64,000 nt of DNA from Sequoia sempervirens (GCA_007258455.2 VDFB02344376.1:62001-126000); one strand, 5' to 3'; shown: positions 30,320-43,793, counted from the first letter of the stretch. The notes: generated by a model from the letters alone, not told the origin. Numbers and translations: made by a program.

Positions 30320-31642
30320 CACTTACATTTTCTTCACATGACACTTGTGATATTGAGGTCTACCTCTATCCTGTATGTTCTAAGTATCTTGCATGGTTCT
30401 CCTTCCCTATATGTTGGGGGCAATGATAACTTGTTTTGGAGATGTGAGTCCTCCTTAAGGGACCCCCTCTCTTCTCTATACCTTTCAAATGAAGCGTCCC
30501 TTGAGTGGGCCCCTTGCTATCTTGAAGGGTTCCCAAGGGACCCCTTTGAAAGCTTTTATTTCAAAAGAATTCTATAGCGTCTAGCTTGGGGGCAGCCCGA
30601 CTAAGCTTGTCTTATATCTTTGTGTCTAGCTTGGGAGCAACCTGACTAGACCTCGCTTTTCAAACAATGTGTCCATTGAGTGGACCCCTTTTCCTTTGAA
30701 GGTTTCCTAAGGACCCCTTTGAAACTCTTTCAATTCGTTGACTATCGGCATGACTATCTGCTTGCTTGCATGTGTGGCTTTTTGTCTTCTCACATGTTTT
30801 ATCTGTGGATTAACATGTTTCTTTGCAGGTGCACCTATGAAGCCGCTCTCCAATCTAACTCTACGGAGTCCCCTTACATTGGGCTTCCTTCATGAGAGAG
30901 TACTTGGGGGAATTCCTTCTTTGCAAGTCTGAGGGCCTATGAAGCACTTTAATCCTGCGAGATCTGTTCACCGTTGGTCTGTGGGCCTCCGATGCAGTTT
31001 GTTCAACTCTGTAGTAGAGAGTATCTATAGAGCCTTTTGTTCACCTTTCGTAGGTTTGCGGATCTACAACACATTTTTTAATCCCTCCTCAGGAGAGAGT
31101 ACTTATGGAGCCATCTCTCTTGGAATTTTCATTCCTTTCTCTCTTAAATTCTCTTCTTTCTTCTCTTCTCAATTGTATATACCAGATCGAAGATCTACAT
31201 CTTCTTCATCTTGAGTATATGCTCTTTCTCTCTTCGACATTGGTTGCTTCCCTGACTTTTGGGTGCATTCTTCTCTTGAAGTGATCAATCCTTACCTTCT
31301 TCTCTGTGTTATTTCTTAATTTAGGGACGACGCATAGTACTGAAACAACCCTTTACATTGAGGTCTCTTTCACTTTGTTGATTCAAATCCTTTAGTTTGT
31401 TGTGTTCTAACCTCATGATGTAGTGGCTTTTTATGTTCTAACACTGTTGCTTGTGCATGTCTTTCTTGTCTAAAATGTTTGTTTTGTAGGTCTTCATCTT
31501 GAGGACATGCTTCCTTGGTTCGAATAGTTGTCGGCTTCCTCTACAGTATCTTTTTGGCATAATGATGTTATTTATGTATAGTAGATTTCCTTTAGCATGC
31601 ATATTAGTATAGATTCATATGCCCGCTAAAGTGGAGGCAAAA
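30320..31642 (+). repeat. Non-coding 3' internal region of element I with imperfect repeats
   Basis: Between the last coding remnant and the 3' LTR there are recurring phrases: the GGACCCCTTTGAAA type at 30476-30730, CTAGCTTGGGGGCAGCC/CTAGCTTGGGAGCAACC at about 30580-30645, and GAGAGTACTT/GAGAGTATCT with CCTATGAAGC or ATAGAGCC at 30830-31110. The first type is shared with element II (about 39975-40040). Confidence 0.6.
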
Positions 31643-32974
31643 TGTAATGTCGTAAAATTGCACCCCTTGCAATTTCACATACATTCTTGCATCTGCTTTA
31701 GTGTCCACTCCCCTAGCATTTGTGTAGGCTCATTTTAGCCCCTACATCAGCCTTTTCCCTTCTCCGGATGCTCAAGATCCCTTTTTAGCAGCTACCCTCA
31801 CGCGTCAGCTTTGCATTAAAGCTTGGACTTTTTCCATTCTTGTTGTTTTGTAGTGTGATGTGTCTGGACACTAGCACACCGCATCATGGACGTTTGCGCA
31901 CCGTGCTAGCATCCTATGACATTTCAACATTCAAACGATCGTTTCCAAGCATTTTTTCCACTTGTTAGCAAGTTTTGTTGGTGGTAACGGTTGGGGACGC
32001 CTTGTAACCGCCTGGGAAGCTTCTTTTCCCTCTTTAAAAGCTATCTCTTCAACTCATTTGGCCTTCCTCTCCTTCTTGGCTTCTCTCTCAAACATTCTAC
32101 CATCTTGCTCTTGCTTGCACAGCTCCCTTGTTTGTTACATCAGCCTCAAGCTCTCAAGCCTTTACATCACTCTTGCATTATCACAATGCCCTCTACAACA
32201 CTCTTGGCTCTTGCAACTATCTTTGCCTCTGCCTTTGGCTCCCTTAAACCTTGCAACTGATATCTCTCTCACCTTATGCTTGTGAGCATCTTGGGATTTG
32301 TCACATCCCCTATCAATTGCATCTCTACTTCGTGATACGGGTTCTCCTCCTCAAGCAGGGATTGCTTTTATCACCTATATTTTGTGATATGGGCTCTCCT
32401 CCTCGAGTGGGGTTTGTTTTTATCACTCCTTTGTTCATTTCTCTATCTATCAATTTGGATCTCCATGGAGGTGGGAACACCAAAATGGGGGTTTGACTAA
32501 GGCAAACCCCTACACAGCCCCAACACTTTCTCCAGATCTTACACATGCATGCAAGTATTGAAGACATTCATGTGTTGGAGGCTTCATTACTTGGATTGTT
32601 GTGAGAATTTTTCTTTCTCTATCCTCTTTAGTTCTATCATTTACTTTACCTTATTTCAGTCTTATTACTTTCTATTACTTTCTTGCATTCTGGAAGTTCT
32701 TAGTAATTAGATCACTAGTAGTCACTTGGTTGTTTTTTGTGACAAACTTGCTTTCTGGTTCATACGAGACGCCAACACGTCGCGCTGTCATTCGTATTCT
32801 GCACTTCTGTCCTTTGGCTGAGAGCCTGTAAGTTTGTCCAAAAAATCTTTGTGACTTGCTCTTTTTTATTCTAAAACTCTCGTGTTCTTTTTTGAGGTAG
32901 TTTAGGGCAGTTCACCCCTTGGAATTCTCTTGACAATAAAGAGACTCATGAGTAACGAGTCCCCCTTCTCTACA
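31643..32974 (+). repeat. 3' LTR of gypsy-like element I
   Basis: 1332 bp, starting TGTAATGTCGTAAAATTG and ending CTTCTCTACA, directly followed by the TCTAC duplication. The hairpin is at 32488-32510. Confidence 0.9.
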
Positions 32975-35595
32975 TCTACAAATGTGGTATTAACCCATGT
33001 CCCTTTTGTGCATGTAGATATGAACCCTAAACTTTTGAATCCAAAATTTTAAACTTGGGCTTATATTTTCATCTTACTAGTTGTTATAAATGGACTAAAA
33101 CTAAACTATGTCAAATTGCATGCCAGGGTGCTAAATTTAATGATTGGCCTTAATTCATTTAAGCTATCTAGGAGTTAGCTATGAGAATCCAAAGAATATC
33201 AATATTAAAAATCTAGAAAGTCTCTAGTGAAATCTTGTTGCATTAACATTACATCATCTTAGCAGTATGTTGGATGGTTGCCTATCATCTTTGATCATTA
33301 TTCATCATTGTTAAATTGGCCCATCTATGGGCTTGACAAAAAGAAAATAAATCCCTATTGAACAAGTTCCCAAATAATAGTTTAGAGCCACCATTTTCCT
33401 AGAGATAGGTGTAAAATATTGAGGGAAACCTTCTTTAGTCATTAGAGTTTTGCTAATTCATTTCCATAGGTGTGGCCTTAAACTTGAGAGTCTAACAAAA
33501 AAATTCTATTTTTCTAAGGTTATTTGATAGGTCCAATTTTTTGGTATGGTGGCAAATTAGTTTATAACATTTGTGATAGTCTTTTCTTCATTAGATTAAG
33601 AGCTAAGTACATTTTTTGTTAAATTTTTAATATTTTTCGTACTATTTTTGTATTATCGATTGTCCATCTCCATTCTAACGCCTATGATTTTAGTATTCTT
33701 TTAGTAATTACTCTAGAATAATTATGGTGAAATAATTTATTTTCATTACATAAATTAGTGCGCTCCATATTCCCTTGTGATCAAAAAGTTCTCCCTTATG
33801 AGTTATTCTTGTTTCATTAGTGTTTTTAAATTTGATTTTTTTATTGTTTATTGTTTATTGTTTATATCAAAACTAGTTAGGGCTAGGATCCACCCTTATT
33901 ATGTATCATTAACATACCCTTATTAGGCTTTGGGATTATATTGCTCAATCTTTCTTTGGTCCATCATATCACCCTTACATCATGGATTCCCTTGATCTTT
34001 ATCTCTATAATATCTACATGCATGCCTTATTGAACTTAATATGTTTTTGTATTTTTTTACATTTGATTCATCCATCCTTGATACTCCTATACATTTTTTA
34101 TGCTATGGATGAGGATGTATGTTTTGTGGAGATTTTGTTCTCCCTTGTTTATGCTTTCTCCTCCATAGCGTTGATCAGTGCTAGGGTATATTTAAGAAAT
34201 ATTCTCTAGAGAATTTTGGCAAATCATATATGTTATGCCCTAAAAAATTTCCAACTTAAAACAAACACAACTACCACAAATTTCCAATCTGCACCACTTA
34301 CTAAGGCAAATCTGAGTTCTAAATACTTTGAAGTTGATGGCATCATGTTAACAAAGTCATCTTATCATTTTAACTATCCTAAGTTGTTTTCACTAAGAGG
34401 TTCTAAGACAACCAAAGTTTACTCCTAAAGAATTGAACTATGAATGATGTTATCCCTCTATCTTGATTACATTTGTTCCACTAGTTAAATGATAAAAGAC
34501 CTACTAATGCAAATTAAGACTTAATTCTTTGAAAATAAAAAAAATGGCAATTAAAGCTATAATAAATAAGTCATCTTACACAAATATTCAAGAAATACAA
34601 TTGAAAGAAAATTCTAACATGATTGTAACATTTGATCAAATTTAGTAAAATATGTTAAACAACACTTGAAGGAAAGTTTGAAAACAAAAGTTTATTTATC
34701 CCTTTATATTTAGAAAACAATTCTAACTTCTCCCTTTTTGAGACTATTTGCTTTCTCTACTTAAGATAGATTTTCAATTTAATTTAATTATTTACTTATA
34801 TTAAACACTTTATGTGACCCTTACACATTTGGTCGAAAGGAAGCATCAATCTTCAGATTTTTAGAATACCTTAATTAACTTCTTCCATTATATGTTACGT
34901 AAGATTTCGTTGCCAATTGCTTATTCTTAAAGTATTTTACTAACCTTTCTCATCACGTTTTCATATGTTTTAAAGTTTATTTACTCATAAATTTAGAAAG
35001 ACCTTCAAGTTTCATTAAGACTATGGTTTACACAAATAGGGTAGGATTTCAATTCCAATTTAAGTAACTACTTTTTTTAAATGCATACCTCATTTGAATT
35101 TCTTTTTACAATTATTTGAGAGAAGTGATGTCCAATTCCTAATTTTAGATAACCTTATTTAATTCCAATTAATAAACATTTACCAAGTTAAAATTACTAA
35201 GTAGTTGATTTTAAAAGAAACATAAAGGCTTAACACGACCAATATTAAGTATCATAGCCCTTCTTTGAAGATTACAAAAATACATTGTTACCCACATATA
35301 TCAAGTGTTTAATTAAAGGAAAGTATCTCCTTATATGTATACATGAATTGCAAAGTTTATTCATTTCCATATTCTTATTATTATTTCTATTGTTATTTTC
35401 AAACTATAATAATTATGTAAGTATTTTCACAACTCGAAACTAAATGTTTTTCCTTCTTAAACACCCTAGTTGATACATCTAAATACTTTTATTGAAATTT
35501 TAATTATTGAAATGCTTGCAACTTTATTCTTCACTTTAACAATGCCTGCAATTCCAATCCTTTACATACTATTCTTATTAAATCTGATCTCATCC
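32975..35595. other. Spacer between gypsy-like elements
   Basis: AT-rich DNA without recognisable coding frames. The block 34095-34205 (GATGAGGATGTATGTTTTGTGG..) recurs at 46645-46750, so part is repeat-derived. Confidence 0.5.
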
Positions 35596-36884
35596 TATAA
35601 TGGCATGATTTTGCACCCCTAGGAAAATTCCCCATTTAATTTCCCCTACCTTATAAAATGTAAACCCGATGATGCAATTTCACCACCACCACCTTGCTCT
35701 ATCCACCTGGTCGTGTTGCTTTGCATCAGTGGAGGAATTTGTGTCGGGGACGTGCGCACGCCACACAGACGTCTGCATGCCATGCTTCCATCCTGACAAG
35801 ATTCCTGCCCCTGGAATCAACATAAACATTGCATTTCCTATTGGGTGCAAAGTGTAACATCTCTTGCCTCCTTGACCGATGAAATTTGAGCCTTCTACCT
35901 CCCTTTTTCTAATTCAAATCTATCAACTATCATTCCTTGATTCTCTCTTCACTCTCTTGGACTTGCTTCACTCTTTGGCATTCTACTCTCATTCTTGTCC
36001 TTCTACACCACTTCTCTTGGATACAAGCTCTTCATTTTGGCTCCAATATCATGTTCTTATTGCAACACCATCACCATTGGAGGATTTTCAAGCTTCTTCA
36101 TTCTGAGGTGCTATTAGCCTTGAGTGCTCATAGTTGAGAAGGTGATACTATTTTTTTTTGTCCATTTGCATCATCTTGTTTATTGAGTAGCATTCTAGTT
36201 GTTTGTGCTCTCTACTTAGCAATACAACTTCCTTTCTAATTCCTTTATCAATTTCTATACTTTGTGGCTATCTGGCTATCCATGCGGGTGGGAACACCAA
36301 AATGGGGGTCTAACTGAGGTAGACCTCGAATACAACCGAACATTTTTCTCGTTTCCATGTGTGTAGGTGTTTTTGAGCGGAGCTACTTGAAGAATCAACT
36401 CGTGCGTAAAAAGGTATATTTTCCCACTTTCCTTGTCATTTCTAGCATAATTCCTTTTAGTGTCCTTTTTGTTGTATTTTTTGCTTTTGTACTTTTTCAT
36501 TCTTTGTCAAAACATAAAACATCGCATAGTCAGGCAATTAGTAGGTTTCCTTGTGTTTTTGTCTATTTTTTGGACCCCTATCTGTATGGATGCCAACGCA
36601 TCCCTGAGACACCAACGTGTTGTGCTAAAGTTTGAGATCCGCAATGTCTTCCTCAGACAGTGAGTTTTATGGGTAGCAGACAGAACCTTTGAAACCGGCT
36701 CTTCTAACCCTATGAACATATGGTTTCAGCAGAAGGAAAGTAGCAAGCTATTTGCCCTTCCTTTACAACCTCAATACCTTGTCCTTTTCAATCTGTTTAG
36801 CAAACCTAAGGTAGTTTAGGGTAGCTCATTCCTTGGGGCTCTTTCATGACCTAGAGTCCTGTGGGTGACGGCCCCCCCTTTATA
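35596..36884 (+). repeat. 5' LTR of gypsy-like element II
   Basis: This LTR is alike along its length to 40556-41844, e.g. TTTGCACCCCTAGGAAAATT near the start. The hairpin at 36305-36327 has a different stem sequence from element I but the same position relative to GGGAACACCAAAATG. Confidence 0.9.
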
Positions 36885-37164
36885 TTTTGGTGAACCTGAC
36901 ATGAACTATTTCTATTTCGTTTCTTGGTATCAAAGAACCTTCTCTTGTATCCTAGGTGTGTTGTAGATTCGTGTGTTGCAGGGCATACAACCTTGCAACC
37001 CAATCTATGACCCCTAACTACATAATTAGAAGGGATCTTGGATACTTAGGAGCGAAATTTAGATAGGTCATTGTCCAACCTCTCAATATTTTACTTCTAC
37101 TAAGTTTGTTCCACCTGTGTATGTTAACATAGTCTCATTCACACGTATTCCTTCCGCTTAGCCT

Positions 37165-37620
37165 GTGAGCAAATCACTAGACATAACTTTTACCTTGAAG
37201 GATTTACCTATGAATAAAGAACCTTCTCCCTTGTACATTATCGCTTGTGTCAATGGGAAGATTGTGACTGGTGTCTTGGTTGACCTTGTGAGTCGAGTGA
37301 ATGTTATAATGGAAGAAACTCTGTTGATAAACTTTCTACATAGGGAGGAATACGAAGAGTCGAAGGCTACTATATGCACACACAATCGACTTTCGATTCC
37401 TTCTATTGGTTCTATTACTCTTTCGATCTTGGTGGGACCCAGGGCTGTTGATACCACTTTTTTCATAATTCTGAAGTTGTACCTATTCAAGGTGAAGTTG
37501 GGTATCCATGGTTGGTTTCCATGAATGGCGTCGCTTTGATGATTCACAAATGTCTCAAGTTCTCTCATGAGGGATCTGTGCATGTTGTGCATGACACCAG
37601 TTACAAACCACTAGTGTCAT
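37165..37620 (+). pseudogene. Retropepsin-like region of element II
   Basis: PSPLYIIACVNGKIVTGVLV followed by DLVSRVNVIMEETL occupies the place of the xxLID(T/S)GSxxNV active site, with DLV instead of DTG. Further on, and after stops, KCLKFSHEGSVHVVHD and YKPLVSCGG match the tail that follows protease in Tat-like elements. The frame is broken and the active site changed, so it is a remnant. Confidence 0.72.
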
Positions 37621-38760
37621 GTGGGGGGAAAAAGTGACCTATCCAATATCCCCCTATGCCATTTTAGTAAAAGGTTATATGATTGTGCAGCAACAAGCTA
37701 CCTCCTCCTTCCAGAAAAAGAGTAAGGGGAAGCTTGCTCGCGACCATGGGCCTTCCTCTTCTGTATTATCTACTCCATTTGCTTCCACTTCTCATCCTAT
37801 TGTGGCATCCTCAGCTCCTTCTCCCATGCCTCACAGGGGGAGCCCGATGGTGTCTACTTGGTGAAAAGCTAAGCGTTAAGTGTTCGAACCTCCCATCTTG
37901 CCCATAGTTCCTAGACCTGTTGTTTACGGCAAGGGGAAGGGTCCTCATGGATTTTCCCCTGTGTTTCGGCCTCCATGGCCTCCAACTATTCTTCCTCTTA
38001 CCCCTCTAGCAATGAATGGGAAGAGGCCCGTTGTTGAGGCACTCGTGTCTGCTTCTCCACTTGCTATTTTTTTCGCTCGCTACTCCTATCCTTGTCCAAG
38101 AGGCTTTCCTTCCACCAGCAATAGTTATGGAGAACACTTTTATGGAAGAACAAGAGCCTCTCGTCCCTTCTCAGGCTATGAATTCTAATGCCCGAAGCTG
38201 ATGTAACCAGCTTGCGTTTGAACGCAAGTGTAGGAGAGGCTCTAGGTGATGAACAAGCTACCTTGCAAAAGACAAAAGGGGATCCAGTAGCTCTTGTTTT
38301 GGCACCTCCTATTGTACCTCTTCCTTATGTTCCTTTTGCTTCAATTCTACTTGCCTTAGTTCTCCTTTTGGCTCCCCCAATGGGTGTTGATGATCCTCAC
38401 CCCAAAAGGGTGAAGGTGTTCATCGCTCCCTCTGTGGAGCCTCCTCTTTTTATGTCCCTTCTGGAAATCCATCCATTTTCTTAGCCCATAGACATGTTGA
38501 GCACAACAATGGTGTATGTCACGAATCTATCTTCTCCCTCCTCCACCTCCTATTCTTTCATGGGGATCCAACATTCTCTTTTTAAGCGCAAACCAGAGGA
38601 TGACCTCACTTCAAGTGGTGGTCAGAAGAATGGATCACTTTCTTCGGGATCTAGTTCTGCTTTGTCTTACATCATTCTCGTGACAGAGGCAACCCCTGCA
38701 TCCCCTGAGTTTGTCACTGCCCCTCTCGATGAGTTTGGTAGTGGATCTTAGGTGCCTCCT
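37621..38760 (+). pseudogene. Pro/Ser-rich frames in element II
   Basis: Consecutive frames (37619-37864, 37880-38188, 38188-38484, 38494-38751) read as low-complexity Pro/Ser/Leu-rich protein separated by stops and shifts, in the position between protease and RT where Ogre/Tat-type elements have a variable linker. No domain was recognised. Confidence 0.45.
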
Positions 38761-40555
38761 TCTTCTCCCACCCAGTTAACACATGGCACTTTGGTGAAGT
38801 GCATGTTTATCTTGGTGGATGATGTCCCAACTTTGTCAGTGATCTTTGCAAGATCAATGACCTTCACCTCATAAGAGCTCAGGGAAGAAGACCTCGAGGG
38901 GCCTTCTTCCTTGGCCCTTGTTGCAGGAAAGTTGGAGGGTACTCCCCTTGCTATCCATCCCTTGCAGGCCTATCCTCCCTCCCCGTATAATGATCTAGAT
39001 TGGGAGCAGGATGACCTGTTGGTTGATGAGTACGGTGTTACCTCTTCTTTATCTATAGATTAGATTTGTGTGTGTGTTGTGCTCCCCCTATGCTTGTATT
39101 TATGTGTTTGTGATCCTTCCTGGAAGACCCTTGCTACCCTTGTAGGTGCTTGGATACAGGCCTAGAAAATTTTTTGTGAACTTCCTCTATGTGTTTCATC
39201 ATTCTTCTATATGTTATGCATTTTCTTTTTGACAATTGGGGGTGATGCAAAGCATTGAGGCCATTTAGGCCCTCTTCCATGTGGACCCAAATTTTCATTT
39301 TCATTTTGTCTTCATGTTCTCTTCTTCATGATCTTGGAACGTTGGGGATTGATGATCTTTCGTTCATACATCACGTGCTACCTATTTATATATATGAATT
39401 GATTTGACCCCAAACTCCCAGATCCCCCTTAACTCTTGATTTCTTCGTCTCTTCTTGTTTCTCATTTTCTTTGTCTTTGTTTGTCTCTCTCTATTTGCTT
39501 AGTGATGTTGTGGTGCTTATGCGTTGTCCCTCATGTGTGTGACAACATTTCCACATTTACATCTCACTATGCATCGTGGGCCACAACATCCCTGCTTCTT
39601 CTTTCTCTCCTTAGGATGCTGCATGCTTCTCTATTTCACAAGCACCATCCTAAGGGGGGCTACCATACTTCTCCGATTTTAAATAAGGTGAATTTGATGG
39701 CCAATGAATCCCTTACTAAAAAATTTTCATTTTTCAAAAATGCATTTTTCAACAAGGACACCTTCATGAAATTTTTCTTTTGAAAACAAATTCATAGTAA
39801 AAGAATCAAAAAAAATTCCTTCAAAAAAGGAGTACTTTTTTTTATGAAGAAGTCTACAAAATTGCCTTTGAGAAGGAGCATTCTTTCTACCGGATTCCCT
39901 AATGAAAGATATCTTTCAAAAGGATTCTTTTCAATGGCAGAATCATTTGTAAAAAATGTTGCACTTTTTCAAATCGGAGTGTCCCTTTGTGTGGGCCCCA
40001 TGCTGTCTTGATGGGTTCCCGAAGGGACCCCTTTGAAAACTTCTCCTTCAATTGCTTGCTATGTGATATGTCTCTTTGTCTTGGATTTTCTACCTAACAT
40101 GCTTTTTCTGCAGCTTAACATGTTACTTTGTAGGACCGAGCACCTGTAAGGGCCTTTCACATCAAACTCTTTAGGACCAAGCACTTGTAGAGTCATTTCA
40201 TGTCAAGCCCCACAAGACCGAGAACCTATGGTGCTACCTTTGTAGGATCAAGAACCTGTGAAGCTCCTTCTTTCTGTAGGACCGAGAACCTATAGAGCCT
40301 TTGTTCAACTTTTATGAGATTGAGAACCCATGGAGCCAATTCCACAGGAGCAAGTGCCTATAGAGCCATCTCTTTCTCTCTTTTACATCAAGGTTACCCT
40401 ATGGGACTGAGAACCTATAAATCTATCTCCTACACATCCAGGTGTGCCAGATCAAATATCTGCTTCCTCAACGGTTAAGGTATATTCTCTTCAACCTCTT
40501 TCTACTTTACCTCGTATTCGCACTAACATGCATGCTTGCTAAAGTGGGGGAAAAA
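38761..40555 (+). repeat. Non-coding 3' internal region of element II with short tandem-like repeats
   Basis: The phrase AGGACCGAG(A/C)ACCT recurs in diverged form about eight times between about 40133 and 40410 at intervals of roughly 30-50 bases. TTCCCGAAGGGACCCCTTTGAAA at about 40015 matches element I. The region ends in the purine tract before the 3' LTR. Confidence 0.6.
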
Positions 40556-41844
40556 TATAATGGTGCAAATTTGCACCCCTAGGAAAATTCCCCATTTAAT
40601 TTTCATACCTTAGAAAATGTAAGTTCCCAATGATGTAATTTCACCATTGCCACTTTGCTCTATCCACCTGGCTGCGTCATTTTGCGTCGATGGAGGAATA
40701 TTTTTCGGGGAGGTGTGCATGTTGTGTGGACGTTTGCACATTGCGCTTCTGTCTTGACAAGATTCCTACCCTTGGAATTAGTACAAACATTATGTTTCCT
40801 ATTGGGTGCGAAGTGTAGCATTTCCTGCCTCCTTGATCGACGAAATTTGAGCCTTTTATCTCCCTTTTGCTAATTAAAATCTATCAACTCTCATTCCTTA
40901 ATTCTCTCTTCACTCTCTTGGACTTGCTTCACTCTCTGGCATTCTACTCTCATGCTTGTGCTTCTACACCACTTCTCTTAGCTGCAAGCTCTTCATTTTG
41001 GATCCAACATCACGTTCTTGTTACAGCAACACTATCGCCATTGGAGGATCGTCAAGCTTCTTTCTTTCATTATTAGCCTTGAGTGCTCATAGTTGAGAAG
41101 GTGATATTGTTATTTGTTTTCCATTTGCATCATCTTGTTTATTGAGTATCATTTTAGTTGTTTGTGCTCTCTACCTAGTAATACAAATTCCATTCTATTT
41201 CCTTTATCGATTTCTATACGTTGTGGCTATCTAGTTGTCTGTGGAGGTGGGAACACTAAAATGGTGGTCTAATTGAGGCAGGCCTCAAATACAACCCAAC
41301 ATTTTTCTCATTTTTGTGTGTAGGTGTTTTCGAGCGAAGCTACTTGAAGAAGCAACTCATGGGTAAAAAGGTATATTTTCCCACTTTTCTTATCATTTCT
41401 AGCATAGTTCCTTTTAGTGTCCTTTTCATTGTATTTGTTGTTTCTATACTTTTTCATTCTCTATCAAAACATAAAACATCACATAGTTAGGTAGTTAGTA
41501 GGTTTCCTTGTGTTTTTGTCTGTTTTCTGGACCCCTGTCTGTACAGAAGCCAACACATCCCTGAGAAACCAGTACACTGCATTGGAGTCCGATATCTGCG
41601 TTGTCATCCTAAAACAGTGAGTTGCCTGGGCAATAGATCGAACCTTTGAAACTAGCTCTTCTAACCCTATGAACATCTGGTTTTAGTAGAAGGAAAGCAA
41701 CAAGCTATTTGCCCTTCCTTTTCAACCTTAGTACCTTGTCCTTTTCAATCTATTTAGAAAACCCAAGGTAGTTTAGGGTAGCCCATTCCTTGGGGATCTT
41801 TCGTGACCTAGAGTCTCAGTGGTGACGGTTCCCCCTTCTCTACA
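40556..41844 (+). repeat. 3' LTR of gypsy-like element II
   Basis: 1289 bp, starting TATAATGGTGCAAATTTGCA and ending CTCTACA, followed by CATCC. The hairpin region is at 41264-41286. Confidence 0.9.
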
Positions 41845-42061
41845 CATCCTTGAGGCTTAATCTATTTTCTAACAAATGAATTAAGTTATCTGGCAACAAA
41901 ATTCCAACCAAATTTTCCCCTATATTAAATGGCACATATCCAAACTGGCATGATAATTTCTTCCACACCTAGGTTGACTTTGCTCAACTTCTTGTACCTT
42001 CTCATTGAGTTGCAGGAATAAATATGGTGGGAAGATTGAAGGATTCAAGGCAATTTAGCAC

Positions 42062-43788
42062 TATGGTGTAGAAAAATGTAGCCCTTTACATTTTCACACT
42101 TGTTTGGGCCCTTGTGAACCAAATGGAAATTGTACCTTATTTAGGGTGTTATAAGGTGTTTTCTTACACTTTCACACTAACCTAGGGTTTTATTAATTAA
42201 TTGGGCTTCTTTATGCCTTATTTGGCCTTATTTTGCATCCACAAGCCTTAATTAATGCATCTTTCTGAGGATAATCCCGACATACATCAATTGACCAATC
42301 ATAATTTAGTTTTTTTGGATTGTATGGCCCAAATTGAGTGATTTGGGACTCATACACCACCCTGGGCATATGGATCCCACTTAGGTTTTGGGGCCTAGAT
42401 CTGAATTTCACATTAAACTAAGAATTTCTTGAAAAATGTGTCCCAAGCCTAGCCTAATGGGACTCATATGCCACAACTAGCGTATGATTCCCTCTTATCT
42501 TAGGCTTAATTTAAATTCAAATTTTTGGCAGGATTTTATTCTCCTAGATCTAACGTCGGCTTGTAGTGTTGTAATTTCAAAAAAAATGGCATAAACAAGT
42601 ATAAATACAAGGTTATTTCACATATTTACTCCTAGCAATTTAAGTGATCTTATGAGCATTCAAGTGAGAGCATTATAGAGCATTCAAGAGTATTCAAGAG
42701 TTTATTTTCAAGTGTCTTAGAGCATCATTCAAGTATTAAGCATCATGTCAAATTCATCATGCATCATGTTTGTTTTTGAGCTAACATTTGTGATGTAGGG
42801 TTTTATGAGTCAAGCAAGCATTTAATTCAAGTCCATATCATTCAAGCAAGAGTTAAGATCCACATTCATGCTATCCATTACTTACAAGATTGCAGCATCT
42901 TATTCAATGGTTTGGTGAGTTGCAACATTGCATATTTGTTCATTCATCATTCCTTCTTTCTAGTTGATTTCATTTCAAGGTTTGATTACCAAAATGGGGT
43001 TTGACCAAGGCAAACCCCTTTCTATTAAAAAAACAACATTTTTCCCTCTCTTTAGTGTGTGATTTGTAGATCTAGGTTGAGGATACATTAAAGAGCAAGA
43101 TTGGAAGAAGTTGTCAAGTTTGCAAAGTTGTCAAAGTTGTCACCTTTTTTACAAGATCACTAAAAGATACCTACATGGTAGAATTTAGCATCTCAAATCC
43201 AGAAATCAGGATTGGAAGGAAGAGAAGAGATAGAAGAGTAGATTCAGACTTTGACCCCCCAAAAAATTTGAACGGGACCGATATGCCACTTTTGGCATAT
43301 GAGTCCCAATACAGGGATTTTTCCATATTTTAGGAGTTCCAGACTTGTCACTGCCAGATTTCTATTCCCGCCCAAAAACCCTCATCTGGGACTAAATTTC
43401 CCATCTTGTTGTATGAGTCCCAATGAAAATTAAAATCAACATTTCAGAGCTTATTCCAAGCACATTCAAGTTTCCAGGTGCGCCTCTGTACTTTCTCATT
43501 TTATTGTTCTGATTTTCTCTCATTTTTAGGTCATTTACTTAAGTTTTGCACATCATTCTAGGTTTTATCATTTGGTTTTGCATGATACTTGTCTTTCCAA
43601 GCCCTAGCTTGGTGGTGAACCCCTTTCATACCTCTAATCACACCCTAGGAAATCCTATTGCATATATCTTTCCCTCATTCTATCATTAGATTGAGATCTC
43701 TAAGGTATCCTTGAGTGAAACTTGAGTGAAATAGGTCCTTTGAGTTCTATCTCTCAAAAAGGTAGACTAACCTATTTTCCTTGTTTCA
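42062..43788 (+). mobile_element. Solo LTR related to the gypsy-like elements
   Basis: It starts TATGGTGTAGAAAAATGTAG and ends CCTTGTTTCA. AGCAC flanks it on both sides (42057-42061, 43789-43793). It carries the same hairpin module (42996-43018) after ACCAAAATG. No internal region is attached. The boundaries rest on the duplication and could shift by a few bases. Confidence 0.65.
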
Positions 43789-43793
43789 AGCAC

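Larger units (their letters stand above)
26367..32974 (+). mobile_element. Gypsy-like non-autonomous element I (protease but no RT)
   Basis: 6608 bp with LTRs at 26367-27706 and 31643-32974 and a perfect TCTAC duplication on both sides (26362-26366, 32975-32979). The primer-binding site TTGGTGAACCTGACGTG lies 2 nt after the 5' LTR, and the purine tract AAAGTGGAGGCAAAA lies before the 3' LTR. The 3.9-kb inside holds a Tat/Ogre-style retropepsin region, a G-patch-like segment and a Zn-knuckle-like piece, all with stops. No reverse transcriptase, RNase H or integrase motif is present on either strand. Confidence 0.88.
35596..41844 (+). mobile_element. Gypsy-like non-autonomous element II (protease but no RT)
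   Basis: 6249 bp with two 1289-bp LTRs and a perfect CATCC duplication on both sides (35591-35595, 41845-41849). LTRs start TATAATGG instead of TG; the 3' LTR ends CTCTACA and the 5' LTR ends TTATA. The primer-binding region TTTTGGTGAACCTGACATG is the same as in element I, and the purine tract is AAAGTGGGGGAAAAA. The inside (3.7 kb) carries one retropepsin-like frame and long Pro/Ser-rich frames but no RT, RNase H or integrase. Confidence 0.88.

Noticed and set aside
28320..30344. Long minus-strand open frames inside element I
   Set aside because: They are antisense shadows of the plus-strand protease and G-patch remnants, which match known families.
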